Positions 27,415-38,508 are shown, counted from the first letter of the stretch. The stretch: 55,463 nucleotides of DNA from Proteiniphilum sp. (GCA_011620695.1 WOYT01000137.1:1-55463); one strand, 5' to 3'. The notes: a model not told the origin generated them from the letters alone. Translations and numbers: made by a program.

Positions 27415-28101
27415 ATGAAAGCAATTCATCTCTATCTTTTAAGTGGACTTACTTCGCTGACACTGCTCAGCTTCAACCAGTCCAACGCAAATAACAAAGA
27501 TCAACTAACTAAAAACAGTGTAGATATGAAATTTGAAAAAGTAGCATTACCTTATGCAACCGATGCCCTCGAGCCGGTTATCAGCAAACAGACCGTAGAA
27601 CTGCATTATGGCAAGCACCATCAGGCTTATATTGACAACCTCAATAAGCTGATTGTGGGAACGAAATTTGAAAACGCAGACCTGGAGACCATTGTCAAGG
27701 AGAGCGACGGCGCCATCTTCAACAATGCAGGTCAGGCGCTGAATCACAACCTTTACTTCACCTCATTCAAGAAAAATGGAGGCGGCGAACCGAAAGGGAA
27801 GCTGGCAGAAGCCATCAATGAGCAATTCGGCTCGTTCGACAAGTTCAAGGAGGAGTTCAATGCCGCCGGCGTATCGTTGTTTGGCTCCGGATGGGTATGG
27901 CTGGCCAAGGATAAGAACGGCAAGCTCTCCATTCTGAAAGAAAGCAATGCCGGCAACCCCCTCACCAGTGGTCTGACACCTGTACTCGGATTCGATGTCT
28001 GGGAGCACTCCTACTACCTTGATTATCAGAACCGCCGTGCCGATCACCTGAAAGGACTCTGGAACATCATCGACTGGGATGTGGTAAGCGCACGTTACTA
28101 A
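27415..28101 (+). CDS. Superoxide dismutase (Fe/Mn family) with N-terminal signal sequence
   Basis: MKAIHLYLLSGLTSLTLLSFNQSNAN...; FEKVALPYATDALEPVIS; DVWEHSYYLDYQNRRADHL. Confidence 0.92.
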   Translation: MKAIHLYLLSGLTSLTLLSFNQSNANNKDQLTKNSVDMKFEKVALPYATDALEPVISKQTVELHYGKHHQAYIDNLNKLIVGTKFENADLETIVKESDGAIFNNAGQALNHNLYFTSFKKNGGGEPKGKLAEAINEQFGSFDKFKEEFNAAGVSLFGSGWVWLAKDKNGKLSILKESNAGNPLTSGLTPVLGFDVWEHSYYLDYQNRRADHLKGLWNIIDWDVVSARY

Positions 28102-28163
28102 GCAAAAAAAAGGTATCAACGGTATCATCAACGACACCGTTGATCTCAAAGAGAAACTTAAAA

Positions 28164-28196
28164 GAGAGAGAATCGACCCGATTCTCTCTTTTTTTT
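28164..28196 (+). terminator. Intrinsic terminator of the SOD gene
   Basis: AGAGAGAATCG acc CGATTCTCTCT followed by a run of T. Confidence 0.85.
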
Positions 28197-28201
28197 GTTT
28201 G

Positions 28202-29020
28202 TCAGGGAACCATCATGATGCCCGTGAGCATCCTGCCGGAGTGCTCTGTCTGCCGGCGGGCAGAAAAGAAGAGATCCTCACGTGAATAGGTACATAACTC
28301 ACTCTTCTCTATATGATCCACCACCACACCCAAGCGGAGGAGCTCTTGACGGTTGATCTCTTTCAGATCAATGTGCCAACGGGAGGAGAGACCCTTCTTT
28401 GTTGACAACGAGGGATCGCTTAGATCAAAACCGTGATGAGTGAACAGCGCCATCACCTCCGCTCCCACTTCATAGTGTTCCATCGAGATTGCAGGTCCAA
28501 TGGCGGCAAGCAGATCGACAGGCGAGGTGCCGTAAAGATGTTCCATCTCCCGGATCGTTTTCTCTACGATACGTCCAACGGTGCCTCTCCATCCGGCATG
28601 GATGGCAGCTATCACCTCTTTCTGTTTATCGTAAAGGAGGATTGGCACACAGTCGGCAGTGGTCGCACAAAGAAAAATACCTTTCTCGCGGGTGAGGGTG
28701 GCATCCACCCCATAGAGTCTCTCCATGGCCTCCCCCTTGCGGAGTGAAAAGAATGACTTATCGATTGCCAACAGAGCCGTACCGTGTGTCTGGTGGGGAG
28801 TGATGAAATGATCCGGGGTGAGATAAAACATCCGCGCAAGAATCTCACGGTTCTCCCGAATCTTCAGCGGATCATCATCGGAAAAATTACCCATGTTAAA
28901 TGAAGAGAAAGAGCCATTGCTCACGCCTCCGGCACGGGTGGTGGAAAAATGGAGCACGCTCTCTTCTGCGGCGAGCTGGTCAAACAGCAACAGGTTAGGA
29001 TATTGGGGATGGGGTCTCAT
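28202..29020 (-). CDS. pgeF: Laccase-domain protein (YfiH/PgeF family)
   Basis: TTRAGGVSNGSFSSFNMG; TADCVPILLYD; AIHAGWRGTVGRIVEKTI. Confidence 0.92.
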   Translation of the reverse strand: MRPHPQYPNLLLFDQLAAEESVLHFSTTRAGGVSNGSFSSFNMGNFSDDDPLKIRENREILARMFYLTPDHFITPHQTHGTALLAIDKSFFSLRKGEAMERLYGVDATLTREKGIFLCATTADCVPILLYDKQKEVIAAIHAGWRGTVGRIVEKTIREMEHLYGTSPVDLLAAIGPAISMEHYEVGAEVMALFTHHGFDLSDPSLSTKKGLSSRWHIDLKEINRQELLRLGVVVDHIEKSELCTYSREDLFFSARRQTEHSGRMLTGIMMVP

Positions 29021-29030
29021 GGGCTGGCTC

Positions 29031-30185
29031 TCATTCCTCCGGATCGAAAGATTCCTCTTCGTCCTCCCATTCATCCTCCGCATCCGGCAAGGACTCATCC
29101 TCCGGGAGGAGATCGTCATCATCAAAGCCAAGTGCCGACACATCCAGATTACGATGCACCAATGTCTCACGTGAGGCAGCAACCGGTATGGTCTGATCTG
29201 AATTGAGCTCCCGCCAGAGGAGATCTTTCAGCGTCGAAATCCCGTAACCGGTAACGGAAGAGATAAAAACTGCGGGCAGATCAGGCAGATCAGCAGAGAT
29301 CTCATTCATCAACACCTCATCGAGCATGTCTGACTTAGAGATCGCCAATACATGTCTCTTATCCAGGAGCTCCGGATTGTATTGCCTCAACTCATTCAGC
29401 AAAATCTCATACGATTGTCGTATGTCATCGGCATCGGCAGGTACCAGGAAGAGCAGGAGTGAGTTGCGTTCAATGTGTCGCAGGAAACGAAGTCCCAATC
29501 CTTTTCCCTCACTTGCACCCTCAATGATCCCCGGGATATCGGCCATCACGAACGATTTGCCATCGCGATAGCTCACGATACCCAGGTTCGGTTCCAGCGT
29601 GGTGAAGGGATAGTTGGCAATCTTCGGCCTGGCCGCGGAGACCACCGAGAGGAGTGTCGATTTGCCGGCATTGGGAAAGCCCACCAGACCTACATCTGCC
29701 AGCAGCTTCAGCTCCAGGATCACCCAGCGTTCCTGATAGGGCTCACCCGGTTGTGCATAACGTGGTGCCTGATTGGTGGCAGTCTTGAAATGCTGGTTGC
29801 CCTGACCGCCGCGACCGCCCTTGAGCAGCACCACCTCCTGGTCATGATCGGTGATGTCGCAGAGGTACTCACCGGTGAGGGCGTCGTAGGCTACCGTGCC
29901 ACAGGGCACATCGATCACGCGGCTTTCGCCTTTCTTACCGGAGCGCTGCGCCTTGGATCCATTCTCTCCATGACCGGCGAACATGTGACGCTGGTAGCGC
30001 AGGTGAAGCAGCGTCCAGTAGTTACGGTTGCCGCGCAGGATGATGCTGCCGCCGTCGCCCCCATCACCACCGTCGGGCCCTCCCTTGGGAATATACTTCT
30101 CTCTGCGGAAATGTGCGGAACCGCGTCCTCCCTTTCCCGAACGACAGAAGATCTTGACATAGTCAACAAAATTTGTTTCAGCCAT
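29031..30185 (-). CDS. obgE: GTPase ObgE
   Basis: [50 protein letters not shown]; acidic C-terminal tail. Confidence 0.97.
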   Translation of the reverse strand: MAETNFVDYVKIFCRSGKGGRGSAHFRREKYIPKGGPDGGDGGDGGSIILRGNRNYWTLLHLRYQRHMFAGHGENGSKAQRSGKKGESRVIDVPCGTVAYDALTGEYLCDITDHDQEVVLLKGGRGGQGNQHFKTATNQAPRYAQPGEPYQERWVILELKLLADVGLVGFPNAGKSTLLSVVSAARPKIANYPFTTLEPNLGIVSYRDGKSFVMADIPGIIEGASEGKGLGLRFLRHIERNSLLLFLVPADADDIRQSYEILLNELRQYNPELLDKRHVLAISKSDMLDEVLMNEISADLPDLPAVFISSVTGYGISTLKDLLWRELNSDQTIPVAASRETLVHRNLDVSALGFDDDDLLPEDESLPDAEDEWEDEEESFDPEE

Positions 30186-30763
30186 TATGCTTCGGTTAAG
30201 CTGTCTATCTCTTCCACAATCGATTCGAAAATCTCGTCGATCGATCCAACTCCCACTATCTCTTTCAGCAGACCCTGACTCCGATAAAAATCTTTCAACG
30301 GGGCGGTCTGACGGTAATAAACATTCAGCCTGGACTCAATGGTCTGGCGGTTATCATCAACGCGACCCGAGATTGCACCTCTCCTGAGCAGACGGTCGAT
30401 CAGTTCTTCTTCTGCCACTTCCAGGCTGATCACGGCATCCACTCTTTCACCATGACGTTGCAACAACTGGTTCAACGCCTCTCCCTGAGGAACCGTACGG
30501 GGAAAACCATCGAAGATAAACCCTTTGGCATCGCTCTTCTTCACGATAAGCTCCTCAAGCATCTCAATCACCACATGATCGGGTACCAGCTCCCCTTTAG
30601 ACATATAGGATTCAGCCAGTTTACCCAGTTCAGTTGAAGATGCAATCTCTTCTCTCAGGATCTCACCGGTAGAAACGTGTTGTAGTCCGTATCGTTCGGC
30701 AATCTTCTCACTCTGTGTTCCCTTTCCCGATCCGGGAGCACCAAAAATTACAATATTCAGCAT
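30185..30763 (-). CDS. adk: Adenylate kinase
   Basis: [38 protein letters not shown]. Confidence 0.96.
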   Translation of the reverse strand: MLNIVIFGAPGSGKGTQSEKIAERYGLQHVSTGEILREEIASSTELGKLAESYMSKGELVPDHVVIEMLEELIVKKSDAKGFIFDGFPRTVPQGEALNQLLQRHGERVDAVISLEVAEEELIDRLLRRGAISGRVDDNRQTIESRLNVYYRQTAPLKDFYRSQGLLKEIVGVGSIDEIFESIVEEIDSLTEA

Positions 30764-30942
30764 ACTTCGCATCAATAATTAAGTTACAAAGGTACACTTT
30801 TTCCTCCGTTTCACTTTCATTCTGACGCCACTATTCCCACATTGCCTGTTTTTATTTCTTAAATAGTGCCGTTAAAGCGGTCTCTCATCTGTTGAACCAA
30901 TAGCCGGATTGAATGTTAATGATAACAGGTTAAACCACGATA

Positions 30943-31272
30943 ATGAAAATAACAATGAAAAAAGAGGAATTCAAACAGAAGACAAACGAAGTGATTGATG
31001 AGCTGGCAGAAGCCATCTCGAAGCTGGAAGCCAGGGCAGGTGAGATTGCCGAAGATGCCAGGGAGGATTACAAAGAACAGCTGAACAAGCTTAGAGCGCT
31101 CAGGGACAGCCTCTCGTCGAAACTGGAGGAGTATGACAAGGTGGCTGACAGCAAATGGGATGTGGTGAAAGAGAGTGCAGGGAACTTTTTTGCGTCGGTA
31201 GCCAGTGCCTGGAAAGAGAACTTCGGAAAGGTGTCAGATGCCTTTAAAAAAGAGCCGCCACAGGAGAGCTGA
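30943..31272 (+). CDS. Small coiled-coil hypothetical protein
   Basis: Helical charged sequence KKEEFKQKTNEVIDELAEAISKLEARAGEIAEDAREDYKEQLNKL. Confidence 0.65.
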   Translation: MKITMKKEEFKQKTNEVIDELAEAISKLEARAGEIAEDAREDYKEQLNKLRALRDSLSSKLEEYDKVADSKWDVVKESAGNFFASVASAWKENFGKVSDAFKKEPPQES

Positions 31273-31364
31273 CGGACTGGTTACGAACGGGATAGATCCC
31301 CCTGCATCGTGTAAAAAAAAGCTCCACGACCTACACAGACAGTAGGGAATGGAGCTCATTCGTG

Positions 31365-31435
31365 AGGTACCTGGCGGATTCGAACCGCCGTAAACGGTTT
31401 TGCAGACCGACGCCTAGCCACTCGGCCAAGGTACC
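31365..31435 (-). tRNA. tRNA-Cys(GCA)
   Basis: Reverse complement GGTACCTTGGCCGAGTGGCTAGGCGTCGGTCTGCAAAACCGTTTACGGCGGTTCGAATCCGCCAGGTACCT. Confidence 0.95.
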
Positions 31436-31527
31436 ATTTTCGCAAAAACCGGATGCAAAGATAACCTTTTTTTCCTGGATACAAAAAGGTTCAGCTCTTT
31501 TTCTTCGGGATGAATCGAAACCCTTTT

Positions 31528-32901
31528 CTACGATCTGGAGAAGAGGATCCGAAAAGCATCACTCACCCTCTTCACCTGGATCAGCTCAATGAAGAGCTTC
31601 TTGTTGTATCCTTTCAGGTTGTTGGACGGTATCAGGATACGGGAGAAGCCCAGCTTCTCCGCCTCCTGGATACGTTGTTCAATGCGGTTCACCGGGCGGA
31701 TCTCCCCTGAAAGGCCCACCTCACCGCAGAGCGCCGTATCGCCCTCTATGCTCATGTCGAGGCTTGATGAGAGGATGGCGCAGATCACCGGGAGATCCAT
31801 ACCGGGATCGTTCACCCGCAATCCCCCGGCGATGTTGAGAAAGACATCCTTTTGTGCCAGGCGGAAGCCGGCACGCTTCTCCAGCACTGCCAACAGCATG
31901 TTCATCCGACGGATATCGAAGCCGATGGCTGATCGTTGAGGGGTTCCGTAAGCCGCGGTGCTGACCAGTGCCTGCGTCTCGATCAGGAAGGGACGGATCC
32001 CCTCAATGGCTGCAGCGATGGAGACGCCACTCAACCCCTCATGGTTCTGCGTGAGCAGCAGCTCGGAGGGGTTGCTCACCTCCCGGAGACCCGACTGGTT
32101 CATCTCGTAGATACCCAGCTCGGCAGTACTGCCAAAACGGTTCTTGATGCTACGGAGAATGCGGTACATATAGTGTTGATCGCCCTCGAACTGGATCACC
32201 GTGTCGACGATATGTTCCAGTATCTTGGGACCGGCGATGCTCCCCTCCTTGGTGATGTGGCCAATCAGCAACACCGGGGTCCCCGACTGCTTGGCGAACT
32301 TGAGCAGTGCCGCGGCACACTCCCTCACCTGTGAGATGCTGCCGGGAGCCGACTCGAGTGCCTCACTGTAGATGGTCTGGATGGAATCGATCACCAGCAA
32401 CCGTGGCGAGGTGCTCTTCACATGTTTGAAGATCTCGTCGAGGTTGGTCTCGCAGACAATCAGGCAGTCGTCGTTCTGCAACCCGATACGGTCGGCACGC
32501 AACTTCAGCTGCCGCGCACTCTCCTCGCCGGAGACATAGAGCGTTGGCAGCCCGTTGAGCTTGAGGATGGTCTGCAGCACCAGTGTCGATTTGCCGATGC
32601 CGGGCTCGCCTCCCAGCAGCACCACCGATGCGGGCACCAGTCCCCCGCCCAGCACCCTGTTCAGCTCCCCATCGTGCAGGTCGATGCGCGGCTCCTCGTC
32701 GGCGCGGATCTCGCGCAACAGCTGCGGCTCGCTGCGGAGACTCTGGAAAAAGCGTGTATCCTCCTGTTTGACCGCGGCATCTTTCCGCACCAGCTCCTCC
32801 ACGAAAGTTGACCACTCACCGCAGGAGGGACACTTGCCCATCCACTTAGGCGATTCGTAGCCACATTGGTTGCAGAAGTAAACTGATTTTAGTTTGGCCA
32901 T
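31528..32901 (-). CDS. radA: DNA repair protein RadA
   Basis: YFCNQCGYESPKWMGKCPSCGEW zinc finger; GGEPGIGKSTL; KNRFG. Confidence 0.96.
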   Translation of the reverse strand: MAKLKSVYFCNQCGYESPKWMGKCPSCGEWSTFVEELVRKDAAVKQEDTRFFQSLRSEPQLLREIRADEEPRIDLHDGELNRVLGGGLVPASVVLLGGEPGIGKSTLVLQTILKLNGLPTLYVSGEESARQLKLRADRIGLQNDDCLIVCETNLDEIFKHVKSTSPRLLVIDSIQTIYSEALESAPGSISQVRECAAALLKFAKQSGTPVLLIGHITKEGSIAGPKILEHIVDTVIQFEGDQHYMYRILRSIKNRFGSTAELGIYEMNQSGLREVSNPSELLLTQNHEGLSGVSIAAAIEGIRPFLIETQALVSTAAYGTPQRSAIGFDIRRMNMLLAVLEKRAGFRLAQKDVFLNIAGGLRVNDPGMDLPVICAILSSSLDMSIEGDTALCGEVGLSGEIRPVNRIEQRIQEAEKLGFSRILIPSNNLKGYNKKLFIELIQVKRVSDAFRILFSRS

Positions 32902-32983
32902 ACCATTCCTATTTGGAGAGGTAAAGTTAGGAAAAAATCTTTACATTTGCAGTTGAACATCACGATCAACGAAGAATCCACTT

Positions 32984-35107
32984 ATGTCTCACTATTATCC
33001 ATCCATCGCTCAATCACTCGGATTGTCTCTCAGAAGTGTAGAGAACACTCTCGGGCTGTTGGAGGAGGGTGCCACCATCCCGTTCATCAGTCGCTACCGC
33101 AAAGAGGCGACCGGCGGACTCGACGAGGTGCAGATCGCCCGCATCGCAGCACTGCATGAGAAGCATGAAGAGCTGGAAAAACGAAAAACCTATATCCTGA
33201 AGTCGATTGGTGAACAGGAGAAGCTGACGCCGGAGCTGGAGGAGCAGATTAGCGCCTGCCAGGAGAGCAGTCGCCTGGAGGATCTCTACCTGCCCTATAA
33301 ACCCAAGCGGCAGACAAGAGCAGCGATCGCCAGGAAGAAAGGACTGGAGGGGCTCGCCAGATGGCTGATGTCGCAACAGCAGGAAAGGGTGGAAGCCGTT
33401 GCCTCCCGCTATGTGAAAGGAGAGGTTACCGACCCGGAACATGCACTGCAGGGAGCACGCGACATCCTGGCCGAATGGGTCAGTGAGGATGCCGGAGCAC
33501 GACAGATGATCCGTAACATCTTTGCCCGGGAGGCAGTGATCACGGCCAGGGTGGTAAAGGGCAAAGAGCAGGAGGGAGAAAAATACAGGGATTATTTTGA
33601 ATTCACCGCTCCCCTCTCCCGTTGTCCCTCGCACCGGTTGCTGGCCATCCGTCGCGCGGAGAAAGAGGGATTCCTGCGCGTCTCCCTATCGCCTGATGAT
33701 GCGCGCTGCCTCGAGCGACTGGAACGACAGTTTGTAAAGAACCACAGTGAAGCAGCAAAACAGGTGAGTGAAGCGGTGAGAGATGGCTACAAGCGATTGT
33801 TAAAGCCCTCCATCGAGACTGAATTTGCCAACCTCTCGCGCGAAAAGGCTGAAGAGGCTGCCATTGCTGTCTTCGCGGAGAACCTGCGACAGTTGCTGCT
33901 ATCGCCACCACTGGGCCAACAGCGTATTCTGGGCATCGACCCGGGCTACCGCAGCGGCTGCAAGCTGGTCTGCCTCGATGAGCAGGGCAACCTGCTGCAC
34001 AACGAAACCATCTACCCTCATCCACCACAGCAGGAGCAGGTGAAAGCAGGCAGCAAGGTGGTGAAGCTGGTCTCTTCCTACCGGATCGATGCCATCGCCA
34101 TTGGCAACGGCACCGCCAGTCGTGAGACCGAGCGCTTCATCACCAATCTTCGCTATGAGAAAGAGGTGAAGGTGTTCGTGGTGAGTGAAAATGGCGCCTC
34201 TGTTTACTCCGCCTCGAAGATCGCCCGCGAAGAGTTCCCGGAGTATGACGTCACCGTGCGGGGCGCTGTCTCCATCGGGCGGCGGTTGAGTGATCCGCTG
34301 GCGGAGCTGGTAAAGATCGACCCCAAGGCGATTGGCGTGGGGCAGTACCAGCATGATGTGGACCAGGCAAAGCTGAAACGGACGCTCGACATGACAGTGG
34401 AGAGCTGTGTCAACCTGGTGGGGGTCAACCTCAACACGGCAAGCAGGCATCTGCTCACCTACGTCTCGGGTCTGGGGGAATCGCTGGCAAGCAACATCGT
34501 GGAGTGGCGCACCGCCAACGGTCCTTTTCGATCACGCAGGGAGTTGATGAAAGTACCACGCCTGGGGGAGAAAGCGTTTGAACAGTGTGCCGGATTTCTT
34601 CGGATCACTGATGCGGCCAATCCGCTCGACAACTCGGCGGTTCACCCTGAGAGCTATCCCATTGTAGAGAGAATGGCGGGGGATCTGGGTTGCAGCGTGA
34701 CAGAGCTGATTGGCAACAAGGAGCGGATCAGCGCGATCGAAATGGAGCACTATAAAACCGACAGCGTGGGCGTGGAGACGCTCACCGACATCCTGCAGGA
34801 GCTGGAGAAGCCGGGACGGGACCCGCGATCGACAGTAGAGACGTTGGAATTCGACCCCTCCATACGGCTTATCACCGATCTGAAAGAGGGGATGATACTG
34901 CCCGGCATCGTGACCAACATCACCAACTTCGGTTGCTTTGTGGATATCGGCATCAAAGAAAACGGATTGGTCCATATCTCAGAGCTGGCCGACCGGTTTG
35001 TCTCCAATCCAACCGAGGTGGTGTCACTGCACCAGCATGTAAAAGTGAAAGTACGCATGGTGGATCTGGAGAGGAAGCGGATCCAGCTCTCGATAAAAGA
35101 GGTCTGA
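32984..35107 (+). CDS. tex: Tex-family RNA-binding transcription accessory protein
   Basis: GATIPFISRYRKEATGGLDEVQI; S1 domain LPGIVTNITNFGCFVDIGIKENGLVHISEL. Confidence 0.95.
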   Translation: MSHYYPSIAQSLGLSLRSVENTLGLLEEGATIPFISRYRKEATGGLDEVQIARIAALHEKHEELEKRKTYILKSIGEQEKLTPELEEQISACQESSRLEDLYLPYKPKRQTRAAIARKKGLEGLARWLMSQQQERVEAVASRYVKGEVTDPEHALQGARDILAEWVSEDAGARQMIRNIFAREAVITARVVKGKEQEGEKYRDYFEFTAPLSRCPSHRLLAIRRAEKEGFLRVSLSPDDARCLERLERQFVKNHSEAAKQVSEAVRDGYKRLLKPSIETEFANLSREKAEEAAIAVFAENLRQLLLSPPLGQQRILGIDPGYRSGCKLVCLDEQGNLLHNETIYPHPPQQEQVKAGSKVVKLVSSYRIDAIAIGNGTASRETERFITNLRYEKEVKVFVVSENGASVYSASKIAREEFPEYDVTVRGAVSIGRRLSDPLAELVKIDPKAIGVGQYQHDVDQAKLKRTLDMTVESCVNLVGVNLNTASRHLLTYVSGLGESLASNIVEWRTANGPFRSRRELMKVPRLGEKAFEQCAGFLRITDAANPLDNSAVHPESYPIVERMAGDLGCSVTELIGNKERISAIEMEHYKTDSVGVETLTDILQELEKPGRDPRSTVETLEFDPSIRLITDLKEGMILPGIVTNITNFGCFVDIGIKENGLVHISELADRFVSNPTEVVSLHQHVKVKVRMVDLERKRIQLSIKEV

Positions 35108-35129
35108 TGCTCTGGCAGTGTGAGGAGTA

Positions 35130-35756
35130 TCAGCACCCAAATTGTGGTTGCTGCTCCAGCAGGGCGAAACTTCTCCGGTGATAAGGGGTGATGCCGTGGA
35201 GGCGAATCGCCTCCCGGTGTTCGCGGGTTGGATACCCCTTGTTACGGGACCATCCATATTGTGGGAAAAGGCGGTCCAACTCCCGCATTTGCTCGTCGCG
35301 CCAGGTCTTGGCCAGGATAGATGCTGCCGCAATCGCCATATATTTGCTGTCCCCTTTGATGACACAGCTGTGCGGAATCTGCTCATACGGCAGAAAACGG
35401 TTGCCATCCACCAGGATATGCTGCGGGATGAGGTCTAACGACCGGATCGCACGATGCATCGCCTCAATAGAAGCCCGGAGGATGTTGAGCCGGTCAATCT
35501 CCCCGGGCGAGCAGGATGCCACAGCATATGAGAGCGCCTCCCGTTCAATCACGACACGCAATTGATCCCGCTCACGTTCTGAGAGCTGCTTGGAATCGTT
35601 CAGCTGATCACAGCGGAAACCGGGTGGCAGAATAACGGCAGCAGCATAGACCGGTCCCGCGAGACAGCCGCGACCCGCCTCGTCACATCCAGCCTCCGCA
35701 ATCCCTTCATGCATGCAGGCGCACAAGCCAATTGACTTTTTCATCCGCTTACTCAC
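35130..35756 (-). CDS. rnhB: Ribonuclease HII
   Basis: EAGCDEAGRGCLAGPVYAAAVIL; YMAIAAASILAKTWRDEQM. Confidence 0.95.
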   Translation of the reverse strand: MSKRMKKSIGLCACMHEGIAEAGCDEAGRGCLAGPVYAAAVILPPGFRCDQLNDSKQLSERERDQLRVVIEREALSYAVASCSPGEIDRLNILRASIEAMHRAIRSLDLIPQHILVDGNRFLPYEQIPHSCVIKGDSKYMAIAAASILAKTWRDEQMRELDRLFPQYGWSRNKGYPTREHREAIRLHGITPYHRRSFALLEQQPQFGC

Positions 35757-37020
35757 TTTCGTTCCCCCATCTGATCGTCACATGGTTATCCTCCGGAGGG
35801 AAGTCGAAAGAGAAGTTCTGCAGATCAACCTCATCGCCCAGGTAAGAGGCAAACAGCTGAAGTGCCCGCATCATCTCCGGATCAGCTTTCTCATCTCCTT
35901 TTACATGCTCCAGGTTGAGCTTCACAATCAGGTCGGTGAGCAGCGGCATCAGCTCATCCGGTATGGGGAAACCCAACCCTTTCAGACGACGCTCCGCCAC
36001 ACGACGGGTCACCATCTCCAACCGATCACGGGACTCCTGTTCCAGATGAGCGTTGTCGGGCAAAGAGGCGACAAAATGGCTCTCCACCGCGAGGGAGCCC
36101 TCTTCAAGGGTCATCATCCGCCACGCATAAGGATATTGCGCCAGGCTGGCTGTTTCAATATCATCGATCTTGTGACCGGCATCGGAAGTAAAACGGGTGA
36201 TGTCATTCGAATGAAAATGACCGGTAAAGATGAGCGGCATCCCGGCATCGGCAAGCAACTCCGCGTGCCGCTCCCACTCATCCACCAGGTAACCGGGGAA
36301 GAATGCCGACTGATAGGGCATATGCTCCACCAACCCGTGGTGCATCATTCCGAGCACTGTGATCCCTCTCTCGCCCGCATCCCGGAGCAGCGACAATGCC
36401 CATTCCAGTGTTGGTGGTTTGATACTTCCAGGCGTGATCGATCCGGTGGTATGTTCCTCGTAACGGTTGCTATCGAAACAGAGTAACCAGTGTTGCTCAT
36501 CCAGCGGGATGACATAGCTCAGCGATGCATCATCCCTTTGCAGTGCCTCCCCGTAACCAAAAGGATCATAACGCTCAGCAAACTCATCTTTCGTGATACT
36601 CTCTACCGGTGCCGGTTTCTCACCCCGGTAAGCAAAAGCATTGGGTATATTGATGTCATGGTTGCCCGGCACCACCACTACACGGATGCCTTCCCGCTCG
36701 AGAGACTGCAACCGGGCTATCAGATCAAGATGACTCTGACGCTCACCATGGTGGGTAAGATCACCCGCAATCAACAACACATCAGGTTTCTCTCTCAACA
36801 GATCAGCCCACAGCTGATCCAGCACCATCTGCTGTTGTTCAAACTGCCGGCCAGTCGCCGCCTCATAGGAGGTGAGTGCTTCACCCCGGTCATAGAGTGT
36901 TGGAGAAAGATAATGGATATCGGATATCAGGGCGATCCGCAGCGAGTCAGCCGCAACGGCCTTACAGCCAGCAGGGAACAGCGTCAGCTGTAGCAGCAAA
37001 AGAAGATACAAAGCTTTCAT
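35749..37020 (-). CDS. Secreted metallophosphoesterase
   Basis: RIALISDIHYLSPTLYD; LLIAGDLTHHGE; VVPGNHDINIP; FTGHFHSND. Confidence 0.88.
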   Translation of the reverse strand: MKALYLLLLLQLTLFPAGCKAVAADSLRIALISDIHYLSPTLYDRGEALTSYEAATGRQFEQQQMVLDQLWADLLREKPDVLLIAGDLTHHGERQSHLDLIARLQSLEREGIRVVVVPGNHDINIPNAFAYRGEKPAPVESITKDEFAERYDPFGYGEALQRDDASLSYVIPLDEQHWLLCFDSNRYEEHTTGSITPGSIKPPTLEWALSLLRDAGERGITVLGMMHHGLVEHMPYQSAFFPGYLVDEWERHAELLADAGMPLIFTGHFHSNDITRFTSDAGHKIDDIETASLAQYPYAWRMMTLEEGSLAVESHFVASLPDNAHLEQESRDRLEMVTRRVAERRLKGLGFPIPDELMPLLTDLIVKLNLEHVKGDEKADPEMMRALQLFASYLGDEVDLQNFSFDFPPEDNHVTIRWGNESE

Positions 37021-37104
37021 TGGTTATCTGCTCATTTATCCTATCCATCAACCTGGTAAGCCAGCGTTCGAAAGGGCTATACCGCTGCCCGGGCATAACA
37101 ACCG

Positions 37105-38508
37105 TCAGGAGTTGAGAATCCGTTCAATCTCTTCGATATCGGAGCGAAAACCTTTGTCCACTTCGTAAAAGTTCTTTACCGTGTTACAGGCATGGAGCAC
37201 TGTGGCATGATTGCGGTTTCCCACCTGTAAGCCTATCTGTGAAAGGGACAACTCGGTGTGCTTCTTGATGAAATACATGGTTACCTGCCTGGCCTGTACA
37301 ATCTCCCTTTTGCGCGAAGAGGACTGTATCAGCTCTTTCCCGACGTTAAAGAACTGGGAGACGGTATCCTGTATCTTCTCTACCGTGATCCGTTTCCGTT
37401 CAAAGCGGATGCTTTGCTCCATCACCCTTCGTGCCAGACTCATGTCGATCTCCCGATTGTTGATGATAGAGTGTGCCATCAGTGAAACCACGATCCCCTC
37501 CAGGTCACGCACGTTCTCTGTCACATTCTCCGCGATGAAGTCAATCACGTTCTCCGGTATGGAAAGGCCATCAGACAAGACCTTATTTTGAAGAATCTTT
37601 TTCCGTAACTCCTTATCAGGGCGCTCCAGCTTGGTGGAGAGGCCCCAGCGAAAACGGGTCAGCAGACGCTCCTCCATCCCCTGCATATCCATGGGAGCAC
37701 AGTCGGAGGTCATCACCAACTGTTTATTGTTCTGATGCAGGTGATTGAAGATATGGAAAAAAGTGTTCTGCGTTTTCTCCAGCCCCGACAGCTCATGGAT
37801 ATCATCGATGATCAGCACATCGATGCTCTGGTAGAAGTTGATGAAATCGTTGATGGTGTTGAAGCGACGTGCATCGGTGAACTGAACCTTGAAGAGATGG
37901 GCTGAGAGATAGAGCACTTTCTTGTCAGGATAGAGCTCCTCTACTTTCGAGCCGATGGCGTGGCAGAGGTGGGTCTTACCCACACCTGAATGGCCATGTA
38001 CAAAAAGGGGATTGAAAGCAGTCTTGGCCGGATTGTTGGCCACCGCTTCGGCAGCTGTACGTGCCAGCCGGTTGCTTTCGCCTTCGAAGAAATTTTCAAA
38101 ACGGTATTTACCATTGATCTGGGAGTCAAACTCAGTGGTCTCCACCCGGTCGAAAGGGCTGGGTACCTTTTCAGACATTTTCCTGCGCAGGCTTTTATCG
38201 GTCGTGGCAAACGACTTGGTCTCACCCCGCATCTCGACAGCAGTGTTATTTTCTGTCTCCACCAGTATCCGGTAGTTGAGAATGGTTCCCTCACCTATCT
38301 CACGGTAGAGCGTATGCTGAATCAGGTCGAGATATTTATCTTCCAGGTATTCATAGAAAAACTGACTGGGTACCTGAACCGTAAGCACATGATCCTGGTA
38401 ATTTAAGGGAACAATCGGTAGAAACCATGTATTGAATGCCGGTTCAGGAATATTATCCCGAATCACATTCAAACAGTTGTTCCACAAAATCTGGCAATCG
38501 TTCTTCAT
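37105..38508 (-). CDS. dnaA: Chromosomal replication initiator protein DnaA
   Basis: NPLFVHGHSGVGKTHLCHAIG; DVLIIDDIHEL; QVGNRNHATVLHACNTV. Confidence 0.97.
   Translation of the reverse strand: MKNDCQILWNNCLNVIRDNIPEPAFNTWFLPIVPLNYQDHVLTVQVPSQFFYEYLEDKYLDLIQHTLYREIGEGTILNYRILVETENNTAVEMRGETKSFATTDKSLRRKMSEKVPSPFDRVETTEFDSQINGKYRFENFFEGESNRLARTAAEAVANNPAKTAFNPLFVHGHSGVGKTHLCHAIGSKVEELYPDKKVLYLSAHLFKVQFTDARRFNTINDFINFYQSIDVLIIDDIHELSGLEKTQNTFFHIFNHLHQNNKQLVMTSDCAPMDMQGMEERLLTRFRWGLSTKLERPDKELRKKILQNKVLSDGLSIPENVIDFIAENVTENVRDLEGIVVSLMAHSIINNREIDMSLARRVMEQSIRFERKRITVEKIQDTVSQFFNVGKELIQSSSRKREIVQARQVTMYFIKKHTELSLSQIGLQVGNRNHATVLHACNTVKNFYEVDKGFRSDIEEIERILNS

Noticed and set aside
33899-34450. 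183-aa minus-strand ORF
   Set aside because: Antisense shadow of tex.
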